Positions 36,389-45,915 of a stretch of 64,000 nt of DNA are shown piece by piece; the first letter of the stretch is position 1; each line of letters starts with the position of its first letter. Made by a program: the position numbers and the translations under genes. Origin of the DNA: Prevotella multiformis DSM 16608 (GTDB lineage Bacteria > Bacteroidota > Bacteroidia > Bacteroidales > Bacteroidaceae); NCBI RefSeq assembly GCF_000191065.1, contig NZ_GL872282.1, positions 104,683 through 168,682 of the forward strand, read 5' to 3'. The notes beneath the pieces are model-generated. The model did no database searches and was not told the DNA's origin. It worked only from the letters and a program-made list of their open reading frames with translations.

Positions 36389-38935
36389 TTATACGGAGGC
36401 GGTGTCGTTTTTGATGTCTTCACTGTTCTTCGCCCACTGCTCGCGGCTTTCCTCTTCTACCTGTGATTCCATTTCAGAACTCATCACCTTGCATACGGAT
36501 GCAATGACATCATTCTTCTTGGCGAGGTTGATCAGCCGGACACCCTGTGTGGCGCGTCCCATGACACGGCACTCGGCGACAGACATACGGATGACAATGC
36601 CGCTTTTGTTGATGATCATCAGGTCGTTCGCATCAGTGACGTTCTTGATGGCGACGAGCCTGCCTGTCTTGTCCGTGATGTTCAGGGTCTTGACCCCCTT
36701 TCCGCCACGGTTCGTCAACCGGTAGTCCGCAACCTGTGAGCGTTTTCCGTAGCCCTCTTCCGAAACTACCATTACCGTCTCGTTGACAGGGTCATTGACA
36801 ACAATCATGCCGACAACCTCATCCTGACCGTCCTCATCCAGACGCATGCCGCGCACACCGGTCGAGACACGTCCCATGCTTCGGATCTTCGACTCGTCAA
36901 AACGGCAGGCGCGGCCGTTGCGGTCAGCCATGATCAGCTCGTTCTTGCCGTTTGTCAGACGAACGTCTACCACCTCGTCGCCCTCATTGATGTTGATGGC
37001 GATCACACCGTTCGTACGCGGGCGGGAGTAGGCCCGCAAGGATGTCTTCTTGACGATGCCCTGCTTTGTGGCGAACACCACGAAGTGCGAATCCAGGAAC
37101 TCTTCATTGTCAAGACCACGGATGCGCAGGAAAGCATTTACAGAGTCGCCCGGATCAAGTGAGAGCATATTCTGGATGGCACGTCCCTTTGAGTTCTTGT
37201 CGCCCTCAGGGATGTCATAACACTTCATCCAGTAGCAACGTCCCTTACGGGTGAAGAAGAGCATCGTCTGGTGCATCGTCGCCGGATAAATATACTCTGT
37301 GAAATCCTTGTCACGTGTGCGGGCACCTTTCGATCCCACGCCGCCACGAGCCTGCTCCTTGAAGTCGGCGAGCGGAGTACGCTTGATATAGCCGAGGTGG
37401 CTGATGGTGATGACGACAGGGTCGTTGGGATAGAAGTCCTCTGCATTGAACTCGTGCTCGTCAGGGATGATTTCCGTACGGCGGTCATCGCCATATTTCT
37501 CCTTTACCTCCTGCAGCTCTGCCTTCATCACTTCTTTACAACGTTCCGGGTTGTCCAGAATCTCCTGCAGGTCCTTGATGGTCTGCATAAGTTCCTCAAA
37601 TTCCTGGTGCAGCTGATCGAGACGCAGACCCGTCAGCTGGGACAGACGCATATCGACAATTGCCTTGGACTGCAATTCGTCGAAACCGAAACGCTCCTCA
37701 AGGTTCTTCTGTGCCTCGGAAGGTGTCTTGCTGGCACGGATAAGATGAACTACCTCGTCAATATTGTCGCAGGCCTTTATCAGAGCCTCCAGGATATGTG
37801 CACGCTCCTGCGCCTTCTTCAAGTCGAATCGGGCACGGCGGATGGTGACGTCATGACGATGCTCAACGAAGTACTTGATGCACTCACGCAGGCTCAACAG
37901 GCGTGGACGCCCGCCCACCAGTGCGATGCAGTTCACGGAGAACGAACTTTGCAGCGCCGTCATTTTGAAGAGCTTGTTGAGGATGACATTCGCATTGGCA
38001 TCACGCTTCACGTCGACGACAATCCGCATCCCCTGGCGGCCCGTTTCATCGTTTACATTCGAGATACCCTCGATTTTTCCTTCCTTTACCAGATCGGCAA
38101 TGTATTCAATAAGCTGCTGCTTGTTGACTCCATAAGGAATCTCTGTAACAACAATCTTGTCGTGGCTCTCATCGCTCTCAATCTCAGCCTTGGCACGCAT
38201 CACGACACGTCCGCGTCCTGTCTCGTAGGCATCTTTTACGCCCTGAAGACCATAAATATAAGCCCCTGTAGGGAAGTCTGGAGCAGGAATGAACTCCATC
38301 AGTCCGTCTGTAGAAATATCCGGATTGTCGATATAGGCACAGCAGCCGTCAATCACCTCGCCGAGATTATGCGTAGGGATATTCGTCGCCATGCCCACGG
38401 CAATGCCGTTACCGCCGTTTACCAGCAGGTTGGGAATCTTCGTAGGCATCACGGCAGGCTCGCGCAGCGTATCGTCGAAGTTGTTGACCATGTCCACCGT
38501 ATCCTTCTCGATATCGTCCATAACGTGCTCACCCATCTTTGAGAGGCGGCATTCCGTGTAACGCATCGCAGCGGCAGAGTCACCGTCGACAGAACCGAAG
38601 TTTCCCTGCCCGTCAACCAACTTATAGCGCATATTCCACTCCTGTCCCATACGCACAAGTGCGCCGTATACGGAAGAGTCACCATGAGGGTGATATTTTC
38701 CGAGCACCTCACCGACGACGCGGGCACATTTCTTATAAGGCTGGTTGCTGAAGTTGCCGATACCACGCATACCGAAGAGGATACGCCGGTGGACAGGCTT
38801 GAAGCCGTCACGGACATCAGGGAGGGCACGTGCCACAATCACCGACATGGAATAGTCGATGTAGGAGCTTTTCATCTCCTCCTCGATGTTGATCTTCATG
38901 ATTCTGTCCTGATCAATTGTCTGATTTTCGTCCAT
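36389..38935 (-). CDS. gyrA: DNA gyrase subunit A
   Basis: Type II topoisomerase breakage-reunion subunit. The N-terminal winged-helix region has [10 protein letters not shown] and the catalytic Tyr in [11 protein letters not shown] (residue 126). The quinolone-resistance region reads [17 protein letters not shown] with Ser at the position equivalent to E. coli Ser83, so no resistance change is visible there. Six C-terminal beta-pinwheel blades include the GyrA box-like [13 protein letters not shown]. The acidic tail is short. 848 residues. Own promoter at 39049. Confidence 0.97.
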   Translation of the reverse strand: MDENQTIDQDRIMKINIEEEMKSSYIDYSMSVIVARALPDVRDGFKPVHRRILFGMRGIGNFSNQPYKKCARVVGEVLGKYHPHGDSSVYGALVRMGQEWNMRYKLVDGQGNFGSVDGDSAAAMRYTECRLSKMGEHVMDDIEKDTVDMVNNFDDTLREPAVMPTKIPNLLVNGGNGIAVGMATNIPTHNLGEVIDGCCAYIDNPDISTDGLMEFIPAPDFPTGAYIYGLQGVKDAYETGRGRVVMRAKAEIESDESHDKIVVTEIPYGVNKQQLIEYIADLVKEGKIEGISNVNDETGRQGMRIVVDVKRDANANVILNKLFKMTALQSSFSVNCIALVGGRPRLLSLRECIKYFVEHRHDVTIRRARFDLKKAQERAHILEALIKACDNIDEVVHLIRASKTPSEAQKNLEERFGFDELQSKAIVDMRLSQLTGLRLDQLHQEFEELMQTIKDLQEILDNPERCKEVMKAELQEVKEKYGDDRRTEIIPDEHEFNAEDFYPNDPVVITISHLGYIKRTPLADFKEQARGGVGSKGARTRDKDFTEYIYPATMHQTMLFFTRKGRCYWMKCYDIPEGDKNSKGRAIQNMLSLDPGDSVNAFLRIRGLDNEEFLDSHFVVFATKQGIVKKTSLRAYSRPRTNGVIAININEGDEVVDVRLTNGKNELIMADRNGRACRFDESKIRSMGRVSTGVRGMRLDEDGQDEVVGMIVVNDPVNETVMVVSEEGYGKRSQVADYRLTNRGGKGVKTLNITDKTGRLVAIKNVTDANDLMIINKSGIVIRMSVAECRVMGRATQGVRLINLAKKNDVIASVCKVMSSEMESQVEEESREQWAKNSEDIKNDTASV

Positions 38936-39048
38936 TATATTATATTGTTATAAATTCCATGGAAACAAAAGCTCATCGCCGAAAGGCCGAAATCGTCTAC
39001 AATAGCCTTTATTTTCGCCCAGAGCCGTTTTCTTTCATTTTCAAGGTG

Positions 39049-39079
39049 TAAAGATACGAATATTTTTCCACACCACAAA
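39049..39079 (-). promoter_or_regulatory. Promoter of gyrA
   Basis: On the minus strand TTTG (39076-39079), 19 bp, then TATCTTTA (39049-39056), about 113 nt before the start codon. Confidence 0.6.
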
Positions 39080-39923
39080 ACGCTTAGAACGAAAAAACAT
39101 TATTTAAGCATTGCGTAAAGACAGGCTGGACGACTCTTTTGAAAACGGACTTTATATCACTCCATATTTCGGAAGAATCAAAAATACTGCTTTTCTTTAT
39201 CCGGAAAGCGGTCGGTTCTTTTCCCTTTGGCCGCTGTCTGTGGAAAGGGAAAACGATGCCTGACGGAACGCATCGCCAGCCTGTCCATTCTTACCCATGC
39301 CCGCTTGATTTCCAAACGGGCGTTACTTGCGTTCCAACCAACGCCTGATAGAGCCTCAATCGGGCGTTGGTTGGGATGCAAACAAGCACCTTTTGAAAAG
39401 GACGTGCTAACCAACTGGTTACAAACGGCTTATAAAAACAAGAAAAGATTGTCTAAACATATCTTCATCGAAGGGACTTCATCCTCTTCAAACATATATG
39501 CGATAGGCAATCTCCGGGTACAAGGAGCAAATTATCAGGACAAAAGAAACATTTTCCATCAAGATACGGTCAGACGAGCGAAGGAGGTACTGACAGCTCC
39601 GGCCTGCTCGGCCGAAAAAAACAGACGAAAACCTTGTCAGATGTTCCGCATACATAAGGAGTATGCAGAACTGACAGAATCAGACGACATGTCCTATCGA
39701 ATCCCGTGGGGAAATGCTTTATGAAAGGTTCTAAGATACACAAAGACAGACGGGTGGCTATGGAAGCCTCTCGTCTCAACATAGATGGTTCTTGCATGCA
39801 GATCCTCCAGCTTTCTCTTTCACTGCCGCATGGCACCCGCCATACCGCTTTCAACAAGAAGGAGACCGCCGCCTAAAAAGACGAATATCAATCAGAGGTG
39901 TCCTCCAGAAGCTGCCTTTCTGT
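39080..39923. other. Gene-less stretch between gyrA and dnaB
   Basis: About 840 bp. A frame of 165 codons on the plus strand has no signal, family or codon pattern supporting a gene. Recognisable content is a strong hairpin at 39327-39381, a sequence at 39155-39190 resembling the right end of the element at 23025, and AGCACCTTTTGAAAAGG at about 39386, which resembles an inner segment of the MITE-like elements. I read it as a dump of decayed mobile DNA. Confidence 0.55.
39327..39381. repeat. 19-bp stem hairpin
   Basis: CCAACCAACGCC at 39334-39345 pairs perfectly with GGCGTTGGTTGG at 39363-39374, and the stem extends outward to TTGC/GCAA with two mismatches. The loop is 17 bases. The motif GGGCGTT beside it also occurs in the MITE-like elements. 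Confidence 0.7.
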
Positions 39924-41444
39924 TCAAAAAGGTGCTCGCAGATCTCCACTGGGAGGCGGCGGCAGCGGTCCATCATTCATCTTGCTGCCGATAATCTCTC
40001 CTCCCAACGCATCATCGGGCATCGGTACGGAGAGAGCCGCATCCTCCGGATTGGCAAAGCGGGTATATTCGCCACGGAAGTTCAGGAGCACGTCTCCTGT
40101 CGCACCCTTACGGTGCTTGGCGATGATGATCTGCGCCATGCCATGCAGGTCATTCCCTTTTTCGTCCTGCAGGATATGGTAATATTCCGGCCGGTGTACG
40201 AAAAGCACCATATCGGCATCCTGCTCAATGGCACCCGACTCACGCAAGTCGCTCAGCTGCGGCCGTTTTCCCTCCACGCCCTCACGTTGTTCTACGGCAC
40301 GGCTCAGCTGCGAGAGAGCCAGCACGGGGATGTTCAGTTCCTTGGCAAGTCCCTTCAGAGAGCGGCTGATGGTCGACACCTCTTCCTGCCGGCTGTTGAA
40401 ACGCATTCCATTGGCATTCATCAGCTGAAGGTAGTCGATCATCAGAATCTGAATGTCATGTTCGCGTACCAGCCGGCGCGCCTTCGTCCGGAGCTCGAAG
40501 ATGGAAAGCCCGGGGGTATCATCAATATAAATAGGTGCTCCCTGCAGCTTCCGGATGTTCGAGTCGAAGCGTTCCCATTCGTCATTCGTCAGCTGTCCGT
40601 TGAGAATCTTGCTGCCCGGGACGGAACAGACATTGGAAATCAGACGGTTCACAAGCTGCACATTGTTCATCTCAAGGGAGAAGAAAGCGATCGGCTTGCG
40701 GTAGTCGACGGCGATATTCTTCGCTATGCTGAGTGCGAAGGAGGTCTTACCCATGGCCGGCCGCCCGGCGATGATGACTAGATCGGAGGCCTGCCAGCCC
40801 GCCGTAATCTTGTCAAGGTCGTGGAAGCCGCTGGGGACTCCCGTCAGTCCACCCTTGTTGTTGGCAGCCTTGAGCAGCAGCTGGTGGGCCTGCTCCACGA
40901 CGGTATCGATCTGCACGTAATCCTGCAGCATGTTCTTCTGGGAGATCTCGAACAGTGCGCCTTCGGCTTTCTGCATCAGGTCATCCACGTCGACCGTCTC
41001 GTCGAAGGCATCCGTCTCGATCATCGAAGCAAACTGGATCAGCTGGCGGGCGAGGAACTTCTGTGCAAGGATGTGCGCATGATACTCTATGTGGGCAGAG
41101 GACGCCACATTGGAACTCAGCTCCACGATGTAGGCAGGGCCGCCGATTTCTTCCAGCGTCCCTTTCCGGCGGAGTTCCTCGACGACCGTCATGATGTCGA
41201 CAGGCTTCTCCTGCAGGTTCAACGACTGTACCGCCTCATAGATTTTCTGATGGCGGGCTTCATAGAAGGTCTCCGGCCTGATCAGTTCGGACACGACCGT
41301 AAAGGCGTCCTTGTCTATCATAAGGGCACCCAAGACAACCTTCTCTATATCTGTCGCCTGCGGCTGCAGATGACCAAAGGTTGTGTCGATGGGAGCCTGA
41401 CGGCTCCTGCGACTGCTTTTGCTGTTACTATTTCTTTCCGGCAT
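39924..41444 (-). CDS. dnaB: Replicative DNA helicase DnaB
   Basis: Hexameric fork helicase. The N-terminal domain (PQATDIEKVVLGALMIDKDAF) is followed by the RecA-like motor with Walker A GRPAMGKTSF, Walker B ILMIDYLQLM and the RFNSRQEEVSTISRSLKGLA segment, ending with VLLNFRGEYTRFANP. The C-terminal tail is Pro-rich and acidic. 506 residues, standard. The -7 box sits only 8 nt before the ATG, implying a leader of a few bases. Divergent from ispE. Confidence 0.96.
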   Translation of the reverse strand: MPERNSNSKSSRRSRQAPIDTTFGHLQPQATDIEKVVLGALMIDKDAFTVVSELIRPETFYEARHQKIYEAVQSLNLQEKPVDIMTVVEELRRKGTLEEIGGPAYIVELSSNVASSAHIEYHAHILAQKFLARQLIQFASMIETDAFDETVDVDDLMQKAEGALFEISQKNMLQDYVQIDTVVEQAHQLLLKAANNKGGLTGVPSGFHDLDKITAGWQASDLVIIAGRPAMGKTSFALSIAKNIAVDYRKPIAFFSLEMNNVQLVNRLISNVCSVPGSKILNGQLTNDEWERFDSNIRKLQGAPIYIDDTPGLSIFELRTKARRLVREHDIQILMIDYLQLMNANGMRFNSRQEEVSTISRSLKGLAKELNIPVLALSQLSRAVEQREGVEGKRPQLSDLRESGAIEQDADMVLFVHRPEYYHILQDEKGNDLHGMAQIIIAKHRKGATGDVLLNFRGEYTRFANPEDAALSVPMPDDALGGEIIGSKMNDGPLPPPPSGDLRAPF

Positions 41445-41451
41445 TTGGCGA

Positions 41452-41459
41452 CAAATTTA
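41452..41459 (-). promoter_or_regulatory. -7 box of dnaB
   Basis: TAAATTTG on the minus strand, 7 nt before the dnaB ATG. No good -33 box at 17-20 bp. Confidence 0.5.
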
Positions 41460-41502
41460 CAAAAAATATTCCATTCGGTACACCAATATTCCAACCTTTT
41501 AC

Positions 41503-41510
41503 TATCTTTG
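41503..41510 (+). promoter_or_regulatory. -7 box of ispE
   Basis: TATCTTTG (then C) 31 nt before the ispE ATG at 41542; excludes the longer ispE frame that begins at 41419 inside dnaB. Confidence 0.6.
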
Positions 41511-41541
41511 CAAAATAATTCTTAAAACAACATTTCAGACT

Positions 41542-42381
41542 ATGATTACATTTCCCTGCTGCAAAATCAACCTTGGATTAAACATTGTTGCCAAACGTCC
41601 TGACGGCTATCACGACCTTGAGACGGTATTCTACCCTGTTCCGCTCAGTGATGCACTCGAGATAAAGAAGATGGATGAAGAATTTCCGTCTCCTACGCCT
41701 ATTGACCTCAAGGTGACGGGAAATGCCGTCGGCTGTGACGAGAACAAAAACCTGGTCGTGAAGGCCTACCATCTTATTGCCCGCGACTACGCCCTCCCCC
41801 GCGTCCACGCACACCTGGTCAAACGCATCCCCATGCAAGCCGGACTCGGCGGAGGGTCTTCGGATGCGGCATACATGATCCGGCTGCTTGACGAACGCTT
41901 CCGCCTGAATATGGGAAGTGCCGAGATGGAACGCTACGCAGCACAGCTGGGGGCGGACTGTGCCTTCTTCGTCCGTTCCGAGATCGCCTTTGCGACAGGT
42001 GTCGGCGATATTCTCGCCCCCGCAGACGATGAAAACTGCAATCTGGAAGGATATTATCTTGTACTGATAAAGCCGGGGACGGATGTAGCTACTGCCGAAG
42101 CATACGCAGGAGTCACGCCTAAAAAACCGGCCAAATGCTGCCGTGACATCGTCCGGCAGCCCATCGACACATGGCGCAATGAACTGACGAACGATTTTGA
42201 GGCCTCTGTCTTCGCCAGACACCCGGAACTTGCAGCCGTGAAGAAGACCCTGTACGACCGCGGGGCTATCTATGCGCAGATGTCCGGCAGCGGAAGTACG
42301 ATCTTCGGCATCTTCGGCCAGCGCCCAGCCGCCTTGGAGAAGGACTTCTCGGGAATGTTCATCTATTGTGTCCGCCTCTAA
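41542..42381 (+). CDS. ispE: 4-diphosphocytidyl-2-C-methylerythritol kinase
   Basis: GHMP kinase that phosphorylates CDP-methylerythritol in the non-mevalonate isoprenoid pathway. It begins CKINLGLNIVAKRPDGYHDLETVFYPV and has the GHMP ATP-binding motif PMQAGLGGGSSDAA and the C-terminal MSGSGSTIFGIF. From the ATG at 41542 the length is 279 residues, the family norm. The helicase-nuclease gene follows after 21 nt, probably on the same transcript. Confidence 0.95.
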   Translation: MITFPCCKINLGLNIVAKRPDGYHDLETVFYPVPLSDALEIKKMDEEFPSPTPIDLKVTGNAVGCDENKNLVVKAYHLIARDYALPRVHAHLVKRIPMQAGLGGGSSDAAYMIRLLDERFRLNMGSAEMERYAAQLGADCAFFVRSEIAFATGVGDILAPADDENCNLEGYYLVLIKPGTDVATAEAYAGVTPKKPAKCCRDIVRQPIDTWRNELTNDFEASVFARHPELAAVKKTLYDRGAIYAQMSGSGSTIFGIFGQRPAALEKDFSGMFIYCVRL

Positions 42382-42402
42382 TCCCGGTATTGCCGTCAGA
42401 AG

Positions 42403-45400
42403 ATGGAGAAAGCGTTGACAGTATACAAAGCATCGGCCGGATCAGGAAAGACCTTCACCCTGGCATCCGAATATATCGCCCTGGTGGTAAAGAATCCGCA
42501 GGACTATAAGAAAATCCTTGCCGTGACCTTTACCAACAAAGCGACACAGGAAATGAAAATACGCATCCTATCGCAACTCTATGGCATCGCCCATGGCCTT
42601 TCCGATTCGCAGGCGTACTTCGACCAGGTCGTGAAAAAGACCGGATTCCCTGAGACGACCATCCGTGAGCATGCAGCTGAAGCGCTCTCCCTGCTTACCC
42701 ACCATTATAATGAGTTCCGTGTACAGACGATTGACGCTTTCTTCCAGTCTGTGCTGCGCAACCTTGCGCACGAGCTCAATCTGACGGCCAACCTCCGCAT
42801 CGACCTCAACGACGACCAGGTGGAAGCACAGGCCGTAGATGAAATGATCAACAGCCTGGAGGAGGGAGAAGAAGTGCTGAAATGGATCCGTGACTACATA
42901 GACAAAAACATCGAGGATGACCAGGGATGGAATGTAATCAATCAGATAAAAGAGTTCGGTAAAAATATCTTCAAGGATTTCTACAAGGATCACCAGAAGG
43001 AACTGGACGAGCGTTTCAGAGAAGAGAATTTCTTTGACGGACTGATCACCGACCTGCGCAAACGGCGAGCTTCAGCACAGAAATGCCTGAATGACCATGC
43101 GTCGCAAATGCTGGGGAAAATACATGAGGCACACCTTGACGACCAGAACCTGTTCAACAACAAGTCAAGAGGGATCTATCCGTACATCGTCAGACTGGCG
43201 AAAGAGAAGCCTTCCAGTGTCGGTGCGCCCAAATATGTGAATGCCTGCATCGAGGATGCCGGAAAGTGGCCGTCAGGCGACTGCCCGGCAGCGGAGAAAG
43301 CCGCCATTACCGACCTTGCGTCAACCGCATTGTGTGCAGACCTGAAGCTTCTGGAAAGATACAGGACAGAGGGATGGAAGGAATACCAATCCTCCAACCT
43401 CACGCTGACGCATCTCTCCCAGCTCAGACTTCTCCATGCGATATCCGAAGCTGTCGATGAAATCAATAAAGACACGAACCGGTTTATGCTAAGCAACACA
43501 CAATCATTGCTCAGCACACTGATGAGAGACTCCGATACGCCTTTCGTCTTCGAGAAGATGGGAGCCTATCTGAAACACATCATGATTGACGAGTTTCAGG
43601 ACACAAGTACGATTCAATGGAAGAACTTCCGGAAGCTGCTTGACAACTGCATGGCACAGATCGACTCGCACAATCTGATTGTGGGTGATGTCAAGCAGAG
43701 CATCTACCGCTGGCGGCAAGGAGACTGGAAACTGCTGAACAACATCGAACATGACTTCCACGACGAACAGATAAGAATACAGCCGCTTGACACCAACTAC
43801 CGTTCGGAGGAGAACATCATCCGATTCAACAATGCTTTCTTCTCACTGGCCGTAAGTCGGACGGTAAAGGAATTGGAGACTGATGAAATCCGAGATGCCG
43901 ACCAACTGACAGAAGCCTATCAGGAGATCGAACAGCATCCTAAGAAAAACGACGGAAAGGGCTGTGTCCGTGTGAAACTCTTTTACTGCGGTAGAAACGA
44001 AAAGGAATATAGAGAAAACATACTCGGCGAGCTGACCGACAATGTACGTGAGCTCCTTTCACACGGTTACAAGCAGAAAGACATCGCCATCCTCGTACGG
44101 TCAAAAGGAGTCATACAGGCAATTGCAGACGAGTTTCTACACGAGTTCGGCACGGAAGTCGGCATCGTTTCCGACGAGGCCTTCCGCTTGGATGCCTCTT
44201 TGGCAGTGAATGTGATTGTCTATGCCCTTCACCTGCTGACACACCGTGAGGACAGACTCACGGAAAGCAAGCTCGTCAAACTCTATCAGCAACAGGTTCT
44301 GCAGACGGGGATGGACGACAACACACTGTTCGTTGACAATGATACGCCATCCACAAGGAGCTTGCTGCCAAAAGGTTATACAAGCAGGTTTGAGACTTTG
44401 TTAAGGATGTCGCTCGTTGACCTTGTCGATGAGATATACGCTCTTTTCAACCTTGACCGACTCGAAGGGCAGAGTGCGTATGTCTGTACTTTCTATGATA
44501 CGCTGAATGAATACCTGCGCGATCATCCTGCGGATATAGACGATTTCATCGAAGAATGGGACAACACACTTTCGAGCAATACCATCCAGAGTGACGAGGT
44601 GGACGGAATACGCCTGATCACCATCCACAAAAGCAAGGGACTGGAATACGACAATGTGCTGATTCCATTCTGCGACTGGGATTTGGAAAAAAAGTCGGGG
44701 AACACGATATGGTGCCCGGGAGACGACAAGGAGATGCCTTATGGAAAACTGCCGCTTATTCCCGTAGACTTTTCGAAGAACAGCATGATGGGCACCGTGT
44801 ATGAAAACGACTATAAAGAAGAACATCTGCAGAATACCGTGGACAACATGAATCTGCTCTATGTTGCCTTTACCAGGGCTGGCAAGAACCTCTTTATCAC
44901 AGGGAAAAGAGCTTCCAAAAAGAGATTCAAGGAACTTCAGGAGGGCGGTACGGCTTCCAACCGTTCACAGATCATACAACTCATTCTCAATGATCTTACT
45001 GCCGAACTCCATGGAGCGACACTTGAAGATCGGGGGGAGAAAGAACCGCTCGTCTTTGAAATGGGCAGTCTGTCGGACAGCACACAGAAGACCGGGAAAG
45101 GACGGGACTCCACCAATCCCTTTGAGATCACACCAGAGACCCACACGCTGAAAATCGAGACTTTCCCTCACCCCGTAAGTTTCCGTCAGAGTAATAAAAG
45201 CCACGATTTTATCAACGGAGAAGATCTTGAGCTCCCGGATGCGAGCCGTTATATAAAGATGGGGAATATTCTCCACCAGCTGTTTTCCACGATCCTTACC
45301 GATTCTGATATCCAGCCCCGACTGAAGGAACTTGAGCAAGCGGGAATCGTCTACAATGATGAGGTCACATCGAAAGAACTCAAGGAACGAATCTCGCAAG

Positions 45401-45702
45401 CCCTGAAAAATGAACAGGTGAAAAGCTGGTTCAGCCCTCGTTGGAAGCTATTTAACGAGTGTACGATCCTTGAATATGACAAGGAGACCGGGGAAGTCCG
45501 TGAAAACCGGCCGGACCGTGTCATGACCGATGGCAAGGAGATGATCGTCGTCGATTTCAAGTTCGGCAAGCCTCGCAAGGAATATCGTGAACAGGTACAA
45601 AGATACATGAAGCTGCTTACATCCATGGAGTACCGGCAGGTGTCAGGCTATATCTGGTATGTCGTCAGAAATGAAGTAGTCCCCGTTCCCACTCTTCCTT
45701 GA
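42403..45702 (+). CDS. AddA-like UvrD helicase-nuclease
   Basis: Superfamily 1A helicase with a C-terminal nuclease, 1099 residues. Walker A ASAGSGKT (10-17), motif Ia AVTFTNKATQEM, motif II MIDEFQDTS, motif III VGDVKQSIYRWRQGD, motif IV RSEENIIRFN, motif V ITIHKSKGLEYDNVLIPF, motif VI LLYVAFTRA. The PD-(D/E)XK nuclease core is seen as EMIVVDFKFGKPRKEYREQV near the end. With the next gene it makes an AddAB/RecBCD-type double-strand-break end processor. Its distance from characterised AddA is not measured, so no symbol is given. Confidence 0.9.
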   Translation: MEKALTVYKASAGSGKTFTLASEYIALVVKNPQDYKKILAVTFTNKATQEMKIRILSQLYGIAHGLSDSQAYFDQVVKKTGFPETTIREHAAEALSLLTHHYNEFRVQTIDAFFQSVLRNLAHELNLTANLRIDLNDDQVEAQAVDEMINSLEEGEEVLKWIRDYIDKNIEDDQGWNVINQIKEFGKNIFKDFYKDHQKELDERFREENFFDGLITDLRKRRASAQKCLNDHASQMLGKIHEAHLDDQNLFNNKSRGIYPYIVRLAKEKPSSVGAPKYVNACIEDAGKWPSGDCPAAEKAAITDLASTALCADLKLLERYRTEGWKEYQSSNLTLTHLSQLRLLHAISEAVDEINKDTNRFMLSNTQSLLSTLMRDSDTPFVFEKMGAYLKHIMIDEFQDTSTIQWKNFRKLLDNCMAQIDSHNLIVGDVKQSIYRWRQGDWKLLNNIEHDFHDEQIRIQPLDTNYRSEENIIRFNNAFFSLAVSRTVKELETDEIRDADQLTEAYQEIEQHPKKNDGKGCVRVKLFYCGRNEKEYRENILGELTDNVRELLSHGYKQKDIAILVRSKGVIQAIADEFLHEFGTEVGIVSDEAFRLDASLAVNVIVYALHLLTHREDRLTESKLVKLYQQQVLQTGMDDNTLFVDNDTPSTRSLLPKGYTSRFETLLRMSLVDLVDEIYALFNLDRLEGQSAYVCTFYDTLNEYLRDHPADIDDFIEEWDNTLSSNTIQSDEVDGIRLITIHKSKGLEYDNVLIPFCDWDLEKKSGNTIWCPGDDKEMPYGKLPLIPVDFSKNSMMGTVYENDYKEEHLQNTVDNMNLLYVAFTRAGKNLFITGKRASKKRFKELQEGGTASNRSQIIQLILNDLTAELHGATLEDRGEKEPLVFEMGSLSDSTQKTGKGRDSTNPFEITPETHTLKIETFPHPVSFRQSNKSHDFINGEDLELPDASRYIKMGNILHQLFSTILTDSDIQPRLKELEQAGIVYNDEVTSKELKERISQALKNEQVKSWFSPRWKLFNECTILEYDKETGEVRENRPDRVMTDGKEMIVVDFKFGKPRKEYREQVQRYMKLLTSMEYRQVSGYIWYVVRNEVVPVPTLP

Positions 45703-45915
45703 CCCTCTGTTTCCCTAAAGGAACAGTACTCCCGAGTACCCGGAAAATCCGTTGCAGACATTGGAACCGACGATTCCGAGTATCGGAGGCCTTACATACA
45801 GAACACTTGGCAACCTATTGTAAATAAACGGGTCAGTAAAGTACAGCTAAATAAAAGAAACAAGTTGATGATGTCAGTTTTCCATCGTCTCTGACGGAAG
45901 TCTAAGTTTTAAAAT

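Noticed and set aside
37271..38542. Open frame of 423 codons opposite gyrA
   Set aside because: Antisense shadow of gyrA with low-complexity Leu/Val/Asp composition.
39227..39724. 165-codon frame between gyrA and dnaB
   Set aside because: No recognisable domain, signal peptide or promoter, and the frame crosses the strong hairpin and decayed repeat segments.
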